64,000 bases of DNA, taken from Bog-532 sp963828445 (GTDB lineage Bacteria > Actinomycetota > Actinomycetes > Streptosporangiales > Streptosporangiaceae). The position numbers were made by a program, and so were the translations under genes. Positions 45,566 through 54,474 of this stretch are shown piece by piece. The notes under the pieces are model-generated. The model did not search any database, was not told the DNA's origin, and saw only the letters and a program-made list of their open reading frames with translations. The DNA lies in assembly GCA_963828445.1 (NCBI GenBank), contig CAWHFP010000018.1, forward strand, positions 1 to 64,000, given 5' to 3'. How positions within the stretch are numbered: position 1 is the stretch's first letter; each line of letters starts with the position of its first letter.

Positions 45566-46515
45566 TGACCACGCCGCTGTGCGAGCTGCTCGGCATCGAA
45601 CGGCCGATCGTCCAGGCCCCGATGTCCGACATCGTCCCGCTGGCGGCGGCGGTCTCCAACGCCGGCGCGCTCGGCATGGTGACCCTCACCTGGTCGGCCG
45701 ACACCGCCGCCGTCGTCCGGGCGGTGGCCGCGCTGACCTCGCGGCCGTTCGGCGGCAACTTCGTGCTCACCAGCGACCATCACCGGTCCCTGGACCAGGC
45801 CCTGGCGGCCGGCCTGCGGATCGTGTCGTTCTTCATGGGCGACCCCACTGATTATGTGGAGCAGGTCCACGACGCCGGGGGCATCGTCCTGCACACGGTC
45901 GGCACGGCCGAGGAGGCCCGGCGGGCGGTGGCGTCCGGCGTCGACGTGATCGTGGCCCAGGGCTGGGAGGCGGGCGGGCACGTGTGGGGCACCATCGCGA
46001 CCCTGCCGCTGATACCGGCGGTGGTGGACGCGGTGGCCCCGGTGCCGGTGATCGCGGCGGGCGGGATCGGCGACGGCCGCGGCGTGGCCGCCGTGCTCGC
46101 CCTGGGCGCCCAGGCCGCCTGGCTGGGGACCCGGTTCCTGCTGGCCGAGGAGATGCCGATCCACGAGGATTACCGGCGCCGGCTGATCGCCGCCGCCGAG
46201 ACCGATCCCATGCGGTACCCCAACCTGTACTCGGCCGGGTGGCCCGACTCTCCCCACCGGGCGCTGCGTAACTCCACCGGCGACGCCTGGGAGGCCGCGG
46301 GGCGGCCCCCGCTCGCGCAGCGGCCCGGCGTGGGTGACGTGATCGCGCACCTGGCCTCCGGCGAGGCGGTCGTCCGCTACGAGCCCGCGCCGCCGATGGC
46401 CGGGACCACCGGTGACATCGAGGCGCTCTCGATGTGGGCCGGCCAGAGCGTCGCCCTCATGAAGCAGCGGCAGCCCGCCGCCGACATCGTGGCCGAGCTG
46501 ACCGCCCGCTTGTAG
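45565..46515 (+). CDS. Nitronate monooxygenase / 2-nitropropane dioxygenase-like flavoprotein
   Basis: A 316-residue FMN TIM barrel: LGIERPIVQAPMSDIVPLAAAVSNAGALGM at the start (split here only by description), AQGWEAGGHVWG with the catalytic His, VIAAGGIGDGRGVAAVLALGA (FMN phosphate loop) and LGTRFLLAEE. It oxidises alkyl nitronates or acts as an enoyl reductase-like flavoprotein. The GTG at 45565 overlaps the stop of the redoxin gene, suggesting joint expression in oxidative or nitro-compound defence. Confidence 0.86.
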   Translation: MTTPLCELLGIERPIVQAPMSDIVPLAAAVSNAGALGMVTLTWSADTAAVVRAVAALTSRPFGGNFVLTSDHHRSLDQALAAGLRIVSFFMGDPTDYVEQVHDAGGIVLHTVGTAEEARRAVASGVDVIVAQGWEAGGHVWGTIATLPLIPAVVDAVAPVPVIAAGGIGDGRGVAAVLALGAQAAWLGTRFLLAEEMPIHEDYRRRLIAAAETDPMRYPNLYSAGWPDSPHRALRNSTGDAWEAAGRPPLAQRPGVGDVIAHLASGEAVVRYEPAPPMAGTTGDIEALSMWAGQSVALMKQRQPAADIVAELTARL

Positions 46516-46533
46516 CTGCCGCATACTGGTCCG

Positions 46534-47739
46534 GTGGAATCGGCAGCTGATTCCGTCCGGCAGCGGATCCAGCTCTCTGCGCGGCGCCGGGCTCAGGCGC
46601 GCCGCCCGCCGTTAGCCGGGCCCTCGGACCAGGCCCTGCACCGGCTGGCGGGCTGGTACGCGATCGCCCTGCGCCTCGGCGGCGCGGTCCTGTTCACGGC
46701 GGTGGCCGTGCTCGCCACCACCCGGCAGATCTCCGGCTGGTGGCTGGGTGGCCTGCTGACCGTGCTGGGCCTGTGGTCGGTCTTCTTCACCTGGTGGGTC
46801 CGGCGTTCCGGGCTGGCCATGGCGCTGGTCCTGGCCGACGCGGTGGTCATCGCGGCGCTGGCGCTGGCCCAGCAGCACCTGGTCCCGGCCATCCTGATCA
46901 AGGACGACACGTCCTGGGTCCTCCCGCTGGCCTGCACGTCGGTGTACATGCTGCAGATCGCGCTGCGACCGTGGCTGGGGCTGCCCGCGGCCGCGGTCGT
47001 GGTCGTGGCCTACGGGTTCGGCACCGGCGACCCGGCCGAGGGCTGGCTGCTGGTGGTGGAGACGATCGTCGCGGCCGGCCTGGTCGCGGTGATCCGGGGC
47101 GGGGCCCGGGACGCGGACCGCGTCGTCGCGGCCGGCCTGGAGACCGAACGGCGGATCCGGGCCGAGGAGGCCCGGCGCGCCGACGAGCGGGAGCAGCACC
47201 GCCAGCTGCACGACACCGTGCTGTCCACCCTGACCATGGTCGCGGCCGGTGCCTTCGCCGGGCCGTCCCCGGCCCTGACCGCGCAGGCCGCCCGCGACCT
47301 GCGCGTGCTGCAAGGACTGGCCGACACCCCGGACACCCCGGACGAGCCGGGCGGGCGGGGGATCCTGACCGACCTGGGACCGAAGCTGAAGCAGGCCGCG
47401 GCCATGACCGGCGACCTGGCCGTCCGGCTGGACCTGGCCCCGGTCACCCTGCCGTCCCCGGTCGCCGACCAGCTGGCCGCCTGCGTTGGTGAGGCGCTGC
47501 GCAACATTGCCCGGCACGCCGGGACCAGCCAGGCCGAACTGGCCGTCACCGGCGACGAGGGCTGGGCCATCGTCACCATCACCGACCACGGCCGCGGCTT
47601 CGACCCGGCCGCCGTCCCGGCCTCCCGCCGGGGCATCCGCGAGTCGATCACCGGGCGGATGCTGGCCGCCGGCGGCCAGGCCACCATCGCCAGCCAGCCC
47701 GGCGCGGGCACCGCCGTCACCCTGAGCTGGCCGGCATGA
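46534..47739 (+). CDS. NarL-type sensor histidine kinase (HisKA_3)
   Basis: A 401-residue kinase with about five or six membrane helices in the first 190 residues, then a HisKA_3 dimerisation region (EREQHRQLHDTVLSTLTM, His phosphoacceptor) and a HATPase with EALRNIARHAG (N-box) and TDHGRGFDPA (G1). Its stop overlaps the next gene by ATGA. It is first in a three-gene set: kinase, kinase-like protein, LuxR-type regulator. Confidence 0.88.
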   Translation: MESAADSVRQRIQLSARRRAQARRPPLAGPSDQALHRLAGWYAIALRLGGAVLFTAVAVLATTRQISGWWLGGLLTVLGLWSVFFTWWVRRSGLAMALVLADAVVIAALALAQQHLVPAILIKDDTSWVLPLACTSVYMLQIALRPWLGLPAAAVVVVAYGFGTGDPAEGWLLVVETIVAAGLVAVIRGGARDADRVVAAGLETERRIRAEEARRADEREQHRQLHDTVLSTLTMVAAGAFAGPSPALTAQAARDLRVLQGLADTPDTPDEPGGRGILTDLGPKLKQAAAMTGDLAVRLDLAPVTLPSPVADQLAACVGEALRNIARHAGTSQAELAVTGDEGWAIVTITDHGRGFDPAAVPASRRGIRESITGRMLAAGGQATIASQPGAGTAVTLSWPA

Positions 47740-48884
47740 CCACCGCCGTCGGGCCCGCCGTCCAGCCGGCCGCCACCGGGCCGGCCGCCGTCCAGCCGAC
47801 CGCGGTCTTGTCCAACCGCTACCAGCGCGCCTTCACCATCGCGGTGGTGTTCCTGGTCGCGGGCTGGCATCTGGCCGGGGCGGGCGGCCAGTTGCTGCAC
47901 GACCGGCCGTCCTACGGCTCGTTCGCCTTCCAGGTCGCCATGTGGCTGGTCATGGCGGTGGCCATCGCGGCCGGGTCGGTCCTGGTCCTGCGGGGAACGG
48001 CCGGCTGGCGCCTGGCCTGGCTGATCGCCCTGGTGGCGCTGGCCGCCAGCACGGCCGCGGCGGCGGCCAGCCCCGCTCACCAGATGCTGGCCCTCAACTG
48101 GGCCTGGGGGAGCGCCGGCTGGACCGGCGTGCTGGTCCTGCTCCGCCGCCGGTTCGCCGAGCTGGCCTGGTTCCTGGCCGCCGAGGCGCTGGCCACCCTG
48201 GGCGTGCAGGTGGCGGACGGGCTGCACCGCACCGACCTGGCCGGCTTCCTGGCCCTGCTGGCCTGGTCGACCGGGGCCCAGGTGGCGGTGGCGGCCGGCG
48301 TCCGGGCCCTGAACGTCGCCGCCGACCAGGCCGCCGCGGCGGCCCGCCGCGAGCACGCGGCCCGCGACCGGCAGGCCACCGCGGCGGCGGTCGCGGCCGC
48401 CCGGCACGACCGCTGGCTGGCCCTGCAGGAAAGCGCCGTCCCGCTGGTCGCCGAGCTGGCCGCCGGCGCGGCCGACCCCGGCGACCCGCTGATCCGCAGC
48501 CGGTGCGCGATCCAGGCCGCCCGGCTGCGCCGGCTGCTGGCCGAGGGCGACGAGGTCCCCGGGTCGCTGGTGCACGAGCTGCACGCCAGCGCCGACGTGG
48601 CCGAGCGGCGCGGGGTGGCCGTCGACATCGAGACGGCCGGGACGCTGCCCCCGGTGCCGGGCCCGGCCCGGCGGGTGATCACCGACGCGGCCATCTCGAT
48701 CCTGACCGCGGCCCGCAGCCAGACCCGGATCACCCTGGCTACGGTGGCGGCCGGCATCGCGGTCAGCTTCGTGGCCGATACCGGCGCGGTCGTCGCGCTG
48801 CCCGCGGGCGGCGAGGGGGTCGCGATTCAGCAGCAGCAGGACGGTGGCATGCTCTGGGCGGAGGTGCGATGGGACAGCACGTGA
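47736..48884 (+). CDS. Degenerate sensor-kinase-like membrane protein
   Basis: A 382-residue protein with five or six membrane helices and a cytoplasmic half built like its neighbour's, but without an obvious His phosphoacceptor context (RHDRWLALQESAVPLVAEL) or the N- and G-boxes of a working ATPase. HDR-type sequences at this place occur in actinobacterial kinase relatives, so weak activity cannot be ruled out. It is coupled to both flanking genes (ATGA overlap upstream; the regulator starts 16 bases before its stop). It probably modulates the kinase as a co-sensor. Confidence 0.7.
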   Translation: MTTAVGPAVQPAATGPAAVQPTAVLSNRYQRAFTIAVVFLVAGWHLAGAGGQLLHDRPSYGSFAFQVAMWLVMAVAIAAGSVLVLRGTAGWRLAWLIALVALAASTAAAAASPAHQMLALNWAWGSAGWTGVLVLLRRRFAELAWFLAAEALATLGVQVADGLHRTDLAGFLALLAWSTGAQVAVAAGVRALNVAADQAAAAARREHAARDRQATAAAVAAARHDRWLALQESAVPLVAELAAGAADPGDPLIRSRCAIQAARLRRLLAEGDEVPGSLVHELHASADVAERRGVAVDIETAGTLPPVPGPARRVITDAAISILTAARSQTRITLATVAAGIAVSFVADTGAVVALPAGGEGVAIQQQQDGGMLWAEVRWDST

Positions 48885-49600
48885 CCGTGGCGGTCGTGGA
48901 AGACCACCCGGTCGTCACCGAGGGAGTGGCGTCCTGGATCCGGTCCGATCCCGGCCAGCGGGTCGAGCTGGTCCAGACCGCGCCCGACCTGACCGCGTTC
49001 CGGGCCGGGGCGCCGCCGTCGGTGGACGTGGTCATCCTGGACCTGGAACTGGCCGGCGAGCTGGTCACCGCGCAGATCCCCGGGCTGGTGGCGGCCGGCT
49101 ACCGGGTGGTGGCCTTCTCCGGGCACACCGATCCGGCCATCGTGATGGAGACGCTGGACGACGGCGCCCACGCCTACGTGTCCAAGGACGAAGGCCGCGA
49201 ACATCTGGTCGAGGCCGTGCTGGCGGCGGCGGCCGACCGGCCGTACGTGACCCGGTCCCAGGCCCGGGCCATGCTGGCCGACCAGCGCCCGGCCCGCCCG
49301 GCCCTGTCCCAGCAGGAGCTGCAGGTCCTGCTGCTGTGGTTCCAGGGCATGTCGAAGGCCTCGGTGGCCCGGCGCATGTCGATCAGCGAGAACACGGTCC
49401 GGCAGTACATCAGCCGGGCCCGGGCCAAGTACGCGGCCACCGGGCGCGCCGCGGCCAGCAAGGACGCGCTGCTGGCCCGGGCGATCGAGGACGGCGTGAT
49501 CAGACCGGGCGAGATCACACCGTACGAATCATTCGCCCGCGCCCCCGCCGATCAGCCGCACCCGGCGGGAAAGCCCAGCTTGGGTGGCCCGGGTCAGTGA
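48869..49600 (+). CDS. NarL/LuxR-type response regulator
   Basis: A 243-residue regulator. The receiver has VEDHPVV and phosphoacceptor region VVILDLELAG; the conserved Thr position is Ser (VAFSGHT) and Lys is in YVSKDEG. The LuxR helix-turn-helix lies near residues 150-210 (LSQQELQVLLLWFQGMSKASVARRMSIS, split at ENTVRQYISRARAKY). The DNA-binding HTH keeps the typical ENTVRQYISR. GGAGG precedes ATG 48869. It completes the operon with two membrane sensors. Confidence 0.87.
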   Translation: MGQHVTVAVVEDHPVVTEGVASWIRSDPGQRVELVQTAPDLTAFRAGAPPSVDVVILDLELAGELVTAQIPGLVAAGYRVVAFSGHTDPAIVMETLDDGAHAYVSKDEGREHLVEAVLAAAADRPYVTRSQARAMLADQRPARPALSQQELQVLLLWFQGMSKASVARRMSISENTVRQYISRARAKYAATGRAAASKDALLARAIEDGVIRPGEITPYESFARAPADQPHPAGKPSLGGPGQ

Positions 49601-49756
49601 ATGGCCCGAGTCACCCAAGCCCCCCTCCCCAGAGGTACCCCAGGACGCACCGGCACCGGTCGGCAAGGTCAGTCACCGTTACGCCCTAAGGTCGTGGGCC
49701 CACGCACCGTCAGGATTCCCGACCGGGGGTGGCCTGTCATGACGCCCGATCGGGTG

Positions 49757-50515
49757 TCAGCCGGGCTTGCGGGCCAGCGCGAGCCCGTAGCGCGGGCTGC
49801 CGTCCGGGCGCTGCCCCAGTCCGGGCAGGGGCACCAGCGTCACCGCGAACCCGGCCGCGGCCAGGTCGGCGCGGACCGCGGGCCACGGGGCGGTGCGGTA
49901 GTACATCACGAACGGGGGCCGCCACAGCGCGTTGCGGGCCCGCATGGCCAGGTCGAACCCGAGCAGAGCCCAGTAGCCGCGGGACCTGACCGGCGGCGGC
50001 GCCGCCAGCGGGACGGCGAACAGCCCGCCCGGGCGCAGGGCCCGGTACACGCCGGCGAACAGCGCGGGCCGTTCCGCGGGCTGGAAGTGCCCCAGCGCCC
50101 CGAAGCTGACCGCCAGCCCGAACGCGGCCGTGAACGGCAGTTCCCGGGCGTCGGCCCGGACCCACGCGGCGCCCCGGCCCGGGCCCGCGTCCGGGCCCGC
50201 CTCCGTCCGGCGGGCCTGAGCCAGCATGCCCGCGCTGAAGTCGACTCCCGTGATCGGCCCCTGGCACACCGAGGCCAGGACCGCCCGGCCCGCGCCGGTA
50301 CCGCAGCACACGTCCAGTCCCGGGCCGAACGGGCCCAACCGGCGCAGGGCCGTGGTGGTGGCGCCGAGGATGGCGTCGTGGGTCCGGAACGGGGTGTGGT
50401 CGAACTTCGGGGCCAGCCGGTCGTAGCCGCCCTCGACCGAGGACAGCGCCTGCGTGGCCAGCTCACGCAGCGACGGGCCCCGGGGCGAAAACACCGGCCC
50501 AGAGTACCCGCGCAT
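49757..50515 (-). CDS. SAM-dependent methyltransferase
   Basis: A 252-residue class I methyltransferase: LDVCCGTGAGRAVLASV (motif I), GPITGVDFSAGMLAQARR, and ADARELPFTAAFGLAVSFGALGHF. The C-terminal region (WRPPFVMYYRTAPWPAVRADLAAAGF) is typical of the family. The start at 50515 is the first Met giving the usual N-terminus; the ribosome site is weak. It is a single gene, divergent from the symporter. Substrate unknown. Confidence 0.82.
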   Translation of the reverse strand: MRGYSGPVFSPRGPSLRELATQALSSVEGGYDRLAPKFDHTPFRTHDAILGATTTALRRLGPFGPGLDVCCGTGAGRAVLASVCQGPITGVDFSAGMLAQARRTEAGPDAGPGRGAAWVRADARELPFTAAFGLAVSFGALGHFQPAERPALFAGVYRALRPGGLFAVPLAAPPPVRSRGYWALLGFDLAMRARNALWRPPFVMYYRTAPWPAVRADLAAAGFAVTLVPLPGLGQRPDGSPRYGLALARKPG

Positions 50516-50659
50516 CTCCGGGTGAGCTGAAGGCAACCTCCAGACATCATCTGTGCCAAACCTGGGTAAAACCCCCGGCAACATTGAAGGTCCGATCCGC
50601 TGGTCGAACGTTCATTCAGCCTCGCGACGGACCGGCCGCTCACGAGGAGGTGAAGCGGG

Positions 50660-52339
50660 TTGCTGAGGCTGCATGTCAATCCGTTCGACTACACGATTCT
50701 GGGCATCTACTTCGCGCTGGTCATCGCGATCGGGGTGTTCGCCCGCCGGGCCGTGGCCACCAGCGAGGACTTCCTGCTCTCGGGCCGGTCGCTGCCGGCC
50801 TGGGTGACCGGCCTGGCCTTCATCTCCGCCAACCTGGGCGCCATCGAGATCCTGGGCATGGCCGCCAACGGCGCCCAGTACGGCCTGCCGACCGTGCACT
50901 TCTACTGGATCGGCGCGGTCCCGGCCATGGTGTTCCTGGGCGTCGTGATGATGCCCTTCTACTACGGGTCCCGGGTCCGCAGCGTGCCGGAGTTCCTGCT
51001 CCGCCGGTTCAACCCGGCCACCCACCTGTTCAACGCGCTGACCTTCGCGCTGGCCGCGGTGCTGACCGCCGGGGTGAACCTGTACGCCCTGGCCCTGGTC
51101 ATCAACGCGCTGATCGGCTGGCCGATCTGGCTGTCGGTCGCGGTGTCGGCGGTGTTCGTGCTGGCCTACATCACCCTCGGCGGCCTCTCGGGCGCCATCT
51201 ACAACGAGGTGCTGCAGTTCTTCGTGATCATCGCCGGGCTGGTCCCGCTGGTGATCATCGGGCTGCACGCCGTCGGCGGCTACGGCGGCCTGAAGACCCA
51301 CATCGATCACACCGCGCTCGGGGCCAAGGCCTTCTCGACCTGGGGCGGCGTCGGCGTCCCGCACTGGACCAACCCGCTCGGCGACTGGATCGGCATCATC
51401 ATGGGCCTCGGCTTCGTGCTGTCGTTCGGGTACTGGACCACGAACTTCGCCGAGGTGCAGCGGGCCCTGTCGGCCAAGGACCTGTCCGCGGCCCAGCGGA
51501 CCCCGCTGATCGGGGCGTTCCCCAAGATCTTCATTCCCGGCCTGACCATCATCCCGGGCCTGATCGCGCTGGCCGTCATCCCCAAGCTGGGCACGCCCAA
51601 GGGCGCCCCCTACAACGACGCGATCCCGCTGCTGATGGGCAAGTACCTGCCCAACGGCGCGCTCGGGGTGGCCCTGGCCGGCCTGCTGGCCGCGTTCATG
51701 GCCGGCATGGCCGCCAACGTCAGCTCGTTCAACACCGTGTTCACCTACGACATCTGGCAGACCTACGTCCGGCGCGGCCGCCAGGACCGGTACTACCTGC
51801 GGGTCGGGCGGGTGGTCACGGTGGTCGGCATCCTGATCGGGATCGGCACCGCGTTCATCGCCTCCGGCTACAGCAACATCATGAACTACATCCAGTTGCT
51901 GTTCTCGTTCTTCAACGCCCCGTTGTTCGCCACGTTCATCGTGGCCATGTTCTGGAAGCGGACCACGCCGTGGTCGGGCGTGGCCGGGCTGGCGGCCGGG
52001 ACGATCGGCGCCGCCGTCATGCACTTCGCCGGCTACCACATCGGCTACTTCTACCCGCACCAGGTGCTGGACCCGACCCACGCCACCATCAACGCCCAGA
52101 TGCTCAACTTCTACGGGGCCATCACCGCCTTCGTGGCCGACCTGGTGGTCACGGTGATCGTCACCCTGGTGACCAAGCCCAAGCCAGTCTCCGAGCTGGG
52201 CGGCCTGGTCTGGGGTATCCCCAGCCCGGACGCGCCCGACCCGTCGACGGTGCCCAAGCCGGCCTGGTGGGCGTCGCCCAAGCTGCTCGGCGGCACCGCG
52301 CTGCTCATCGTCCTCGTGCTGTCCATCGTCTTCGCGTAG
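50660..52339 (+). CDS. Sodium:solute symporter (SSS family)
   Basis: A 559-residue transporter with about 14 helices. DYTILGIYFALVIAIGVFA begins helix 1, SEDFLLSGRSLPAW and FISANLGAIEILGMAANGA mark the SSS sodium-site region, and YITLGGLSGAIYNEVLQF is the family signature. Members closest by these motifs carry sugars, myo-inositol or similar solutes. TTG 50660 follows GAGGAGGTG. The following small membrane gene starts 13 bases after the stop and is probably an accessory subunit. Confidence 0.88.
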   Translation: MLRLHVNPFDYTILGIYFALVIAIGVFARRAVATSEDFLLSGRSLPAWVTGLAFISANLGAIEILGMAANGAQYGLPTVHFYWIGAVPAMVFLGVVMMPFYYGSRVRSVPEFLLRRFNPATHLFNALTFALAAVLTAGVNLYALALVINALIGWPIWLSVAVSAVFVLAYITLGGLSGAIYNEVLQFFVIIAGLVPLVIIGLHAVGGYGGLKTHIDHTALGAKAFSTWGGVGVPHWTNPLGDWIGIIMGLGFVLSFGYWTTNFAEVQRALSAKDLSAAQRTPLIGAFPKIFIPGLTIIPGLIALAVIPKLGTPKGAPYNDAIPLLMGKYLPNGALGVALAGLLAAFMAGMAANVSSFNTVFTYDIWQTYVRRGRQDRYYLRVGRVVTVVGILIGIGTAFIASGYSNIMNYIQLLFSFFNAPLFATFIVAMFWKRTTPWSGVAGLAAGTIGAAVMHFAGYHIGYFYPHQVLDPTHATINAQMLNFYGAITAFVADLVVTVIVTLVTKPKPVSELGGLVWGIPSPDAPDPSTVPKPAWWASPKLLGGTALLIVLVLSIVFA

Positions 52340-52352
52340 GGAGGGGCACACC

Positions 52353-52676
52353 ATGTCCGAGACACCGGAAACCGGCACCACCACCGCCCCGAAGTCAGCG
52401 GCGGCCCGGCTGTTCGACCTGCGCTCGCTGATCGGCGGCCTGTTCGTCCTCTACGGGATCATGCTCATCGTGGCCGGGAGCTTCACCTCCAAGGCCAACC
52501 TGGCCAAGGCCGACCACATCAACATCAACCTGTGGATGGGCATCGGCATGCTCATCCTGGGCATCCTGTTCCTGCTGTGGTGGCGGCTCAACCCGGTCAA
52601 GCCCGCCGAGCCCGACCCGGCCGCCCAGACCGATCGGCCCGATGCTGGGACCGGGCCGTCCGGGACCAGGGACTAG
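52353..52676 (+). CDS. Small two-helix membrane protein linked to the symporter
   Basis: A 107-residue protein with two helices (LIGGLFVLYGIMLIVAGSF and MGIGMLILGILFLLWW) and an acidic, Pro-rich cytoplasmic tail. The 13-base gap, its ribosome site (GGGAGGGG) and its position suggest a partner of the symporter. Its stop overlaps the convergent DUF4434-like gene by 4 bases. The function is unknown. Confidence 0.68.
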   Translation: MSETPETGTTTAPKSAAARLFDLRSLIGGLFVLYGIMLIVAGSFTSKANLAKADHININLWMGIGMLILGILFLLWWRLNPVKPAEPDPAAQTDRPDAGTGPSGTRD

Positions 52677-53677
52677 GACTGCTTGCGCTCGTAGGACTGG
52701 TAGGCGGTGTAGTAGGAACTGGTCCCGATCAGGTTCGGGTCCAGCTGGGTGGTGAAGGAGAACCCGGAGTAGGCACTGACCTGCCCGTAGGCGGCCTTCA
52801 GGTTGGCCTGCAGCTGGGCCGGGGCCATCGGGCCGCCGTGGTTGGCCGCCGAGAACAGGTCGGGGTCGTCCCAGAGCGCGCTGCCGGTCCCGGCCAGCGC
52901 CTGGTGCAGGGCGGTGAACCAGTTGCTGATGTCGGACGGCTGCTCGTAGCCGCTGCCGCCGCTGTCCTGAACGTCGATGACGTCGAAGCGGCCCAGGACG
53001 CTGCGCACGGAGGCCGCGAACGTGGCCGGGCTCTGGGTGAGGTGCTCGTAGGTCGGTGAGGTCATGACCGGCTTGCCGCCGTCGTGGCTGTGCAGGTAGC
53101 TGACCAGGGAGCCGAAGAACGACTTCATCGGGCCGGCGTCGGCCGCCGTGCCGAGCTGCTGGTCGCTGACCTCGAACGGCACGTACCAGCCCCTGAACGC
53201 CTTGGCCGAGCCGTACAGCTTGTACAGCTGGTCGGCGGTCTGCTCGTCCACGTACAGCTGGTTGTTCAGCCACTTGGTGTCGCCGGCGTGCGCCTGCCAG
53301 GCCGACACGTTGGCCAGGCCGAGCCAGACCGTGTCCCCGGCCTGGCCCGCCGCCGTCAGCAGCGGGTCGGTCATGTCGCTGGCGCGCGGGTACCAGCCGG
53401 CCGCGTCCGGGTAGTAGGCCTGGTTGGCGTCCTCGTCGACGGTCCACTGGTCGATGATCCCGGTGATGCCGGCCGCGCGTTCGAGCGCGATCTCGCTGGC
53501 GTACTGCTTGGTGGCCCAGCCGATGGTCGTGCCGCTCGGCTGGAGGAAGGTCGAGCTCATCACGGGGGGCGCGGTCGTGGCGGCGCTGGCCGTGGTCGAT
53601 GACAGCGCCAGCGGGGCCAGCGTGGCCGAGGCCAGGGCGGCGGTCGCGGCCAGGGTGGCGACATTCGGCAATCTCAT
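52673..53677 (-). CDS. Secreted DUF4434-like TIM-barrel protein
   Basis: A 334-residue exported protein. The signal peptide ends near TASA-ATT. The mature part reads like a glycoside-hydrolase-type barrel (GITGIIDQW, DTVWLGLANVSAW, FRGWYVPFEVSDQQL, VMTSPTYEH, FDVIDVQDSGG); the acidic residues in PFEV and VQDS would be candidates for catalysis. This is typical of the DUF4434 family, which I judge likely but not certain. It sits beside a sugar-type symporter. Enzyme specificity is unknown. Confidence 0.65.
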   Translation of the reverse strand: MRLPNVATLAATAALASATLAPLALSSTTASAATTAPPVMSSTFLQPSGTTIGWATKQYASEIALERAAGITGIIDQWTVDEDANQAYYPDAAGWYPRASDMTDPLLTAAGQAGDTVWLGLANVSAWQAHAGDTKWLNNQLYVDEQTADQLYKLYGSAKAFRGWYVPFEVSDQQLGTAADAGPMKSFFGSLVSYLHSHDGGKPVMTSPTYEHLTQSPATFAASVRSVLGRFDVIDVQDSGGSGYEQPSDISNWFTALHQALAGTGSALWDDPDLFSAANHGGPMAPAQLQANLKAAYGQVSAYSGFSFTTQLDPNLIGTSSYYTAYQSYERKQS

Positions 53678-53781
53678 GCTGCCAAGGTCGGCTGGCCCGG
53701 TAGCGACCCCGGATCTCGCGCCGGTGCAGAACGGTTGCGGCGCTACCGCGCGGTGTTATCGCCCGGTGTTATCGCGCGGTG

Positions 53782-54449
53782 TTACCGCCGGGGGCGGGCC
53801 TCGCCGCGGACCCAGTCGGGCCCGTCCCGGCCGATCTCGGCGTCCCAGCCGAGCTGGCCCAGCCGGCGTTCGAGGCCGGCCGGGTCCACGAAGTTCTTGA
53901 CCACCCGGAACCGGCGGCCGTCGTTCAGCCGCCGTTCCACCACGTCGTCCTGGCCGGGCAGGTAGGCCTCCTTGCCGCGTTCGTCGACGTGTTCGTCGAT
54001 GAACAGCACCCGCCCGTGGCCGGCCAGCAGGTCGCGCAGCAACTGCCAGAACGCCGCGAACCGGCTGGCCGGCACGTGCGAGAGCCAGGCCGAAAAGAAG
54101 ATCATGTCGAACCGGGTCCCGGGCCCGCCGGAGAGGGTCCCGGGCCGCCCGGAGAAGACGTCGGCCACCTCGAAGCGGACGTTGGCCGCCCGGACCCGGT
54201 CGCGGGCGATGGCCACCGCCTCGGGCGCCGCGTCGATGGCCGTCAGCTGGTCAGCCCAGCCGGCCAGCGCCTCGGTCCACAGCCCGGTTCCGCAGGCGAT
54301 CTCCAGCACCCGGCCGGCCGGCGCATCTCCGCGACCAGCCGGGCGATCCGGGTCCGGGCCGCGGCCACGTCGCCGTAGGCGGTCGCGTCGTACTCGGCGG
54401 CCCGGCGGCGGTAGTAGTCGACCTGCTCGGTCACAACCTCGTCGGTCAC
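53782..54449 (-). pseudogene. Class I methyltransferase, one frameshift
   Basis: Two frames make one methyltransferase of about 220 residues: start MTDEVVTEQVDYYRRRAAEY, motif I VLEIACGTGLWTEALAG, then IDAAPEAVAIARDRV, FFSAWLSHVPASRF and a C-terminus with VVERRLNDGRRFRVVKNF. The break is at about 54315, within a GGCCGGCCGG stretch, where RRPAG should run into RVLEIACGTG. The motif residues are intact, so a missed base is likely. It ends about 100 bases from the DUF4434-like gene start. Substrate unknown. Confidence 0.78.
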
Positions 54450-54474
54450 CCGGCCATTGTCACCCGGCCCGTGG

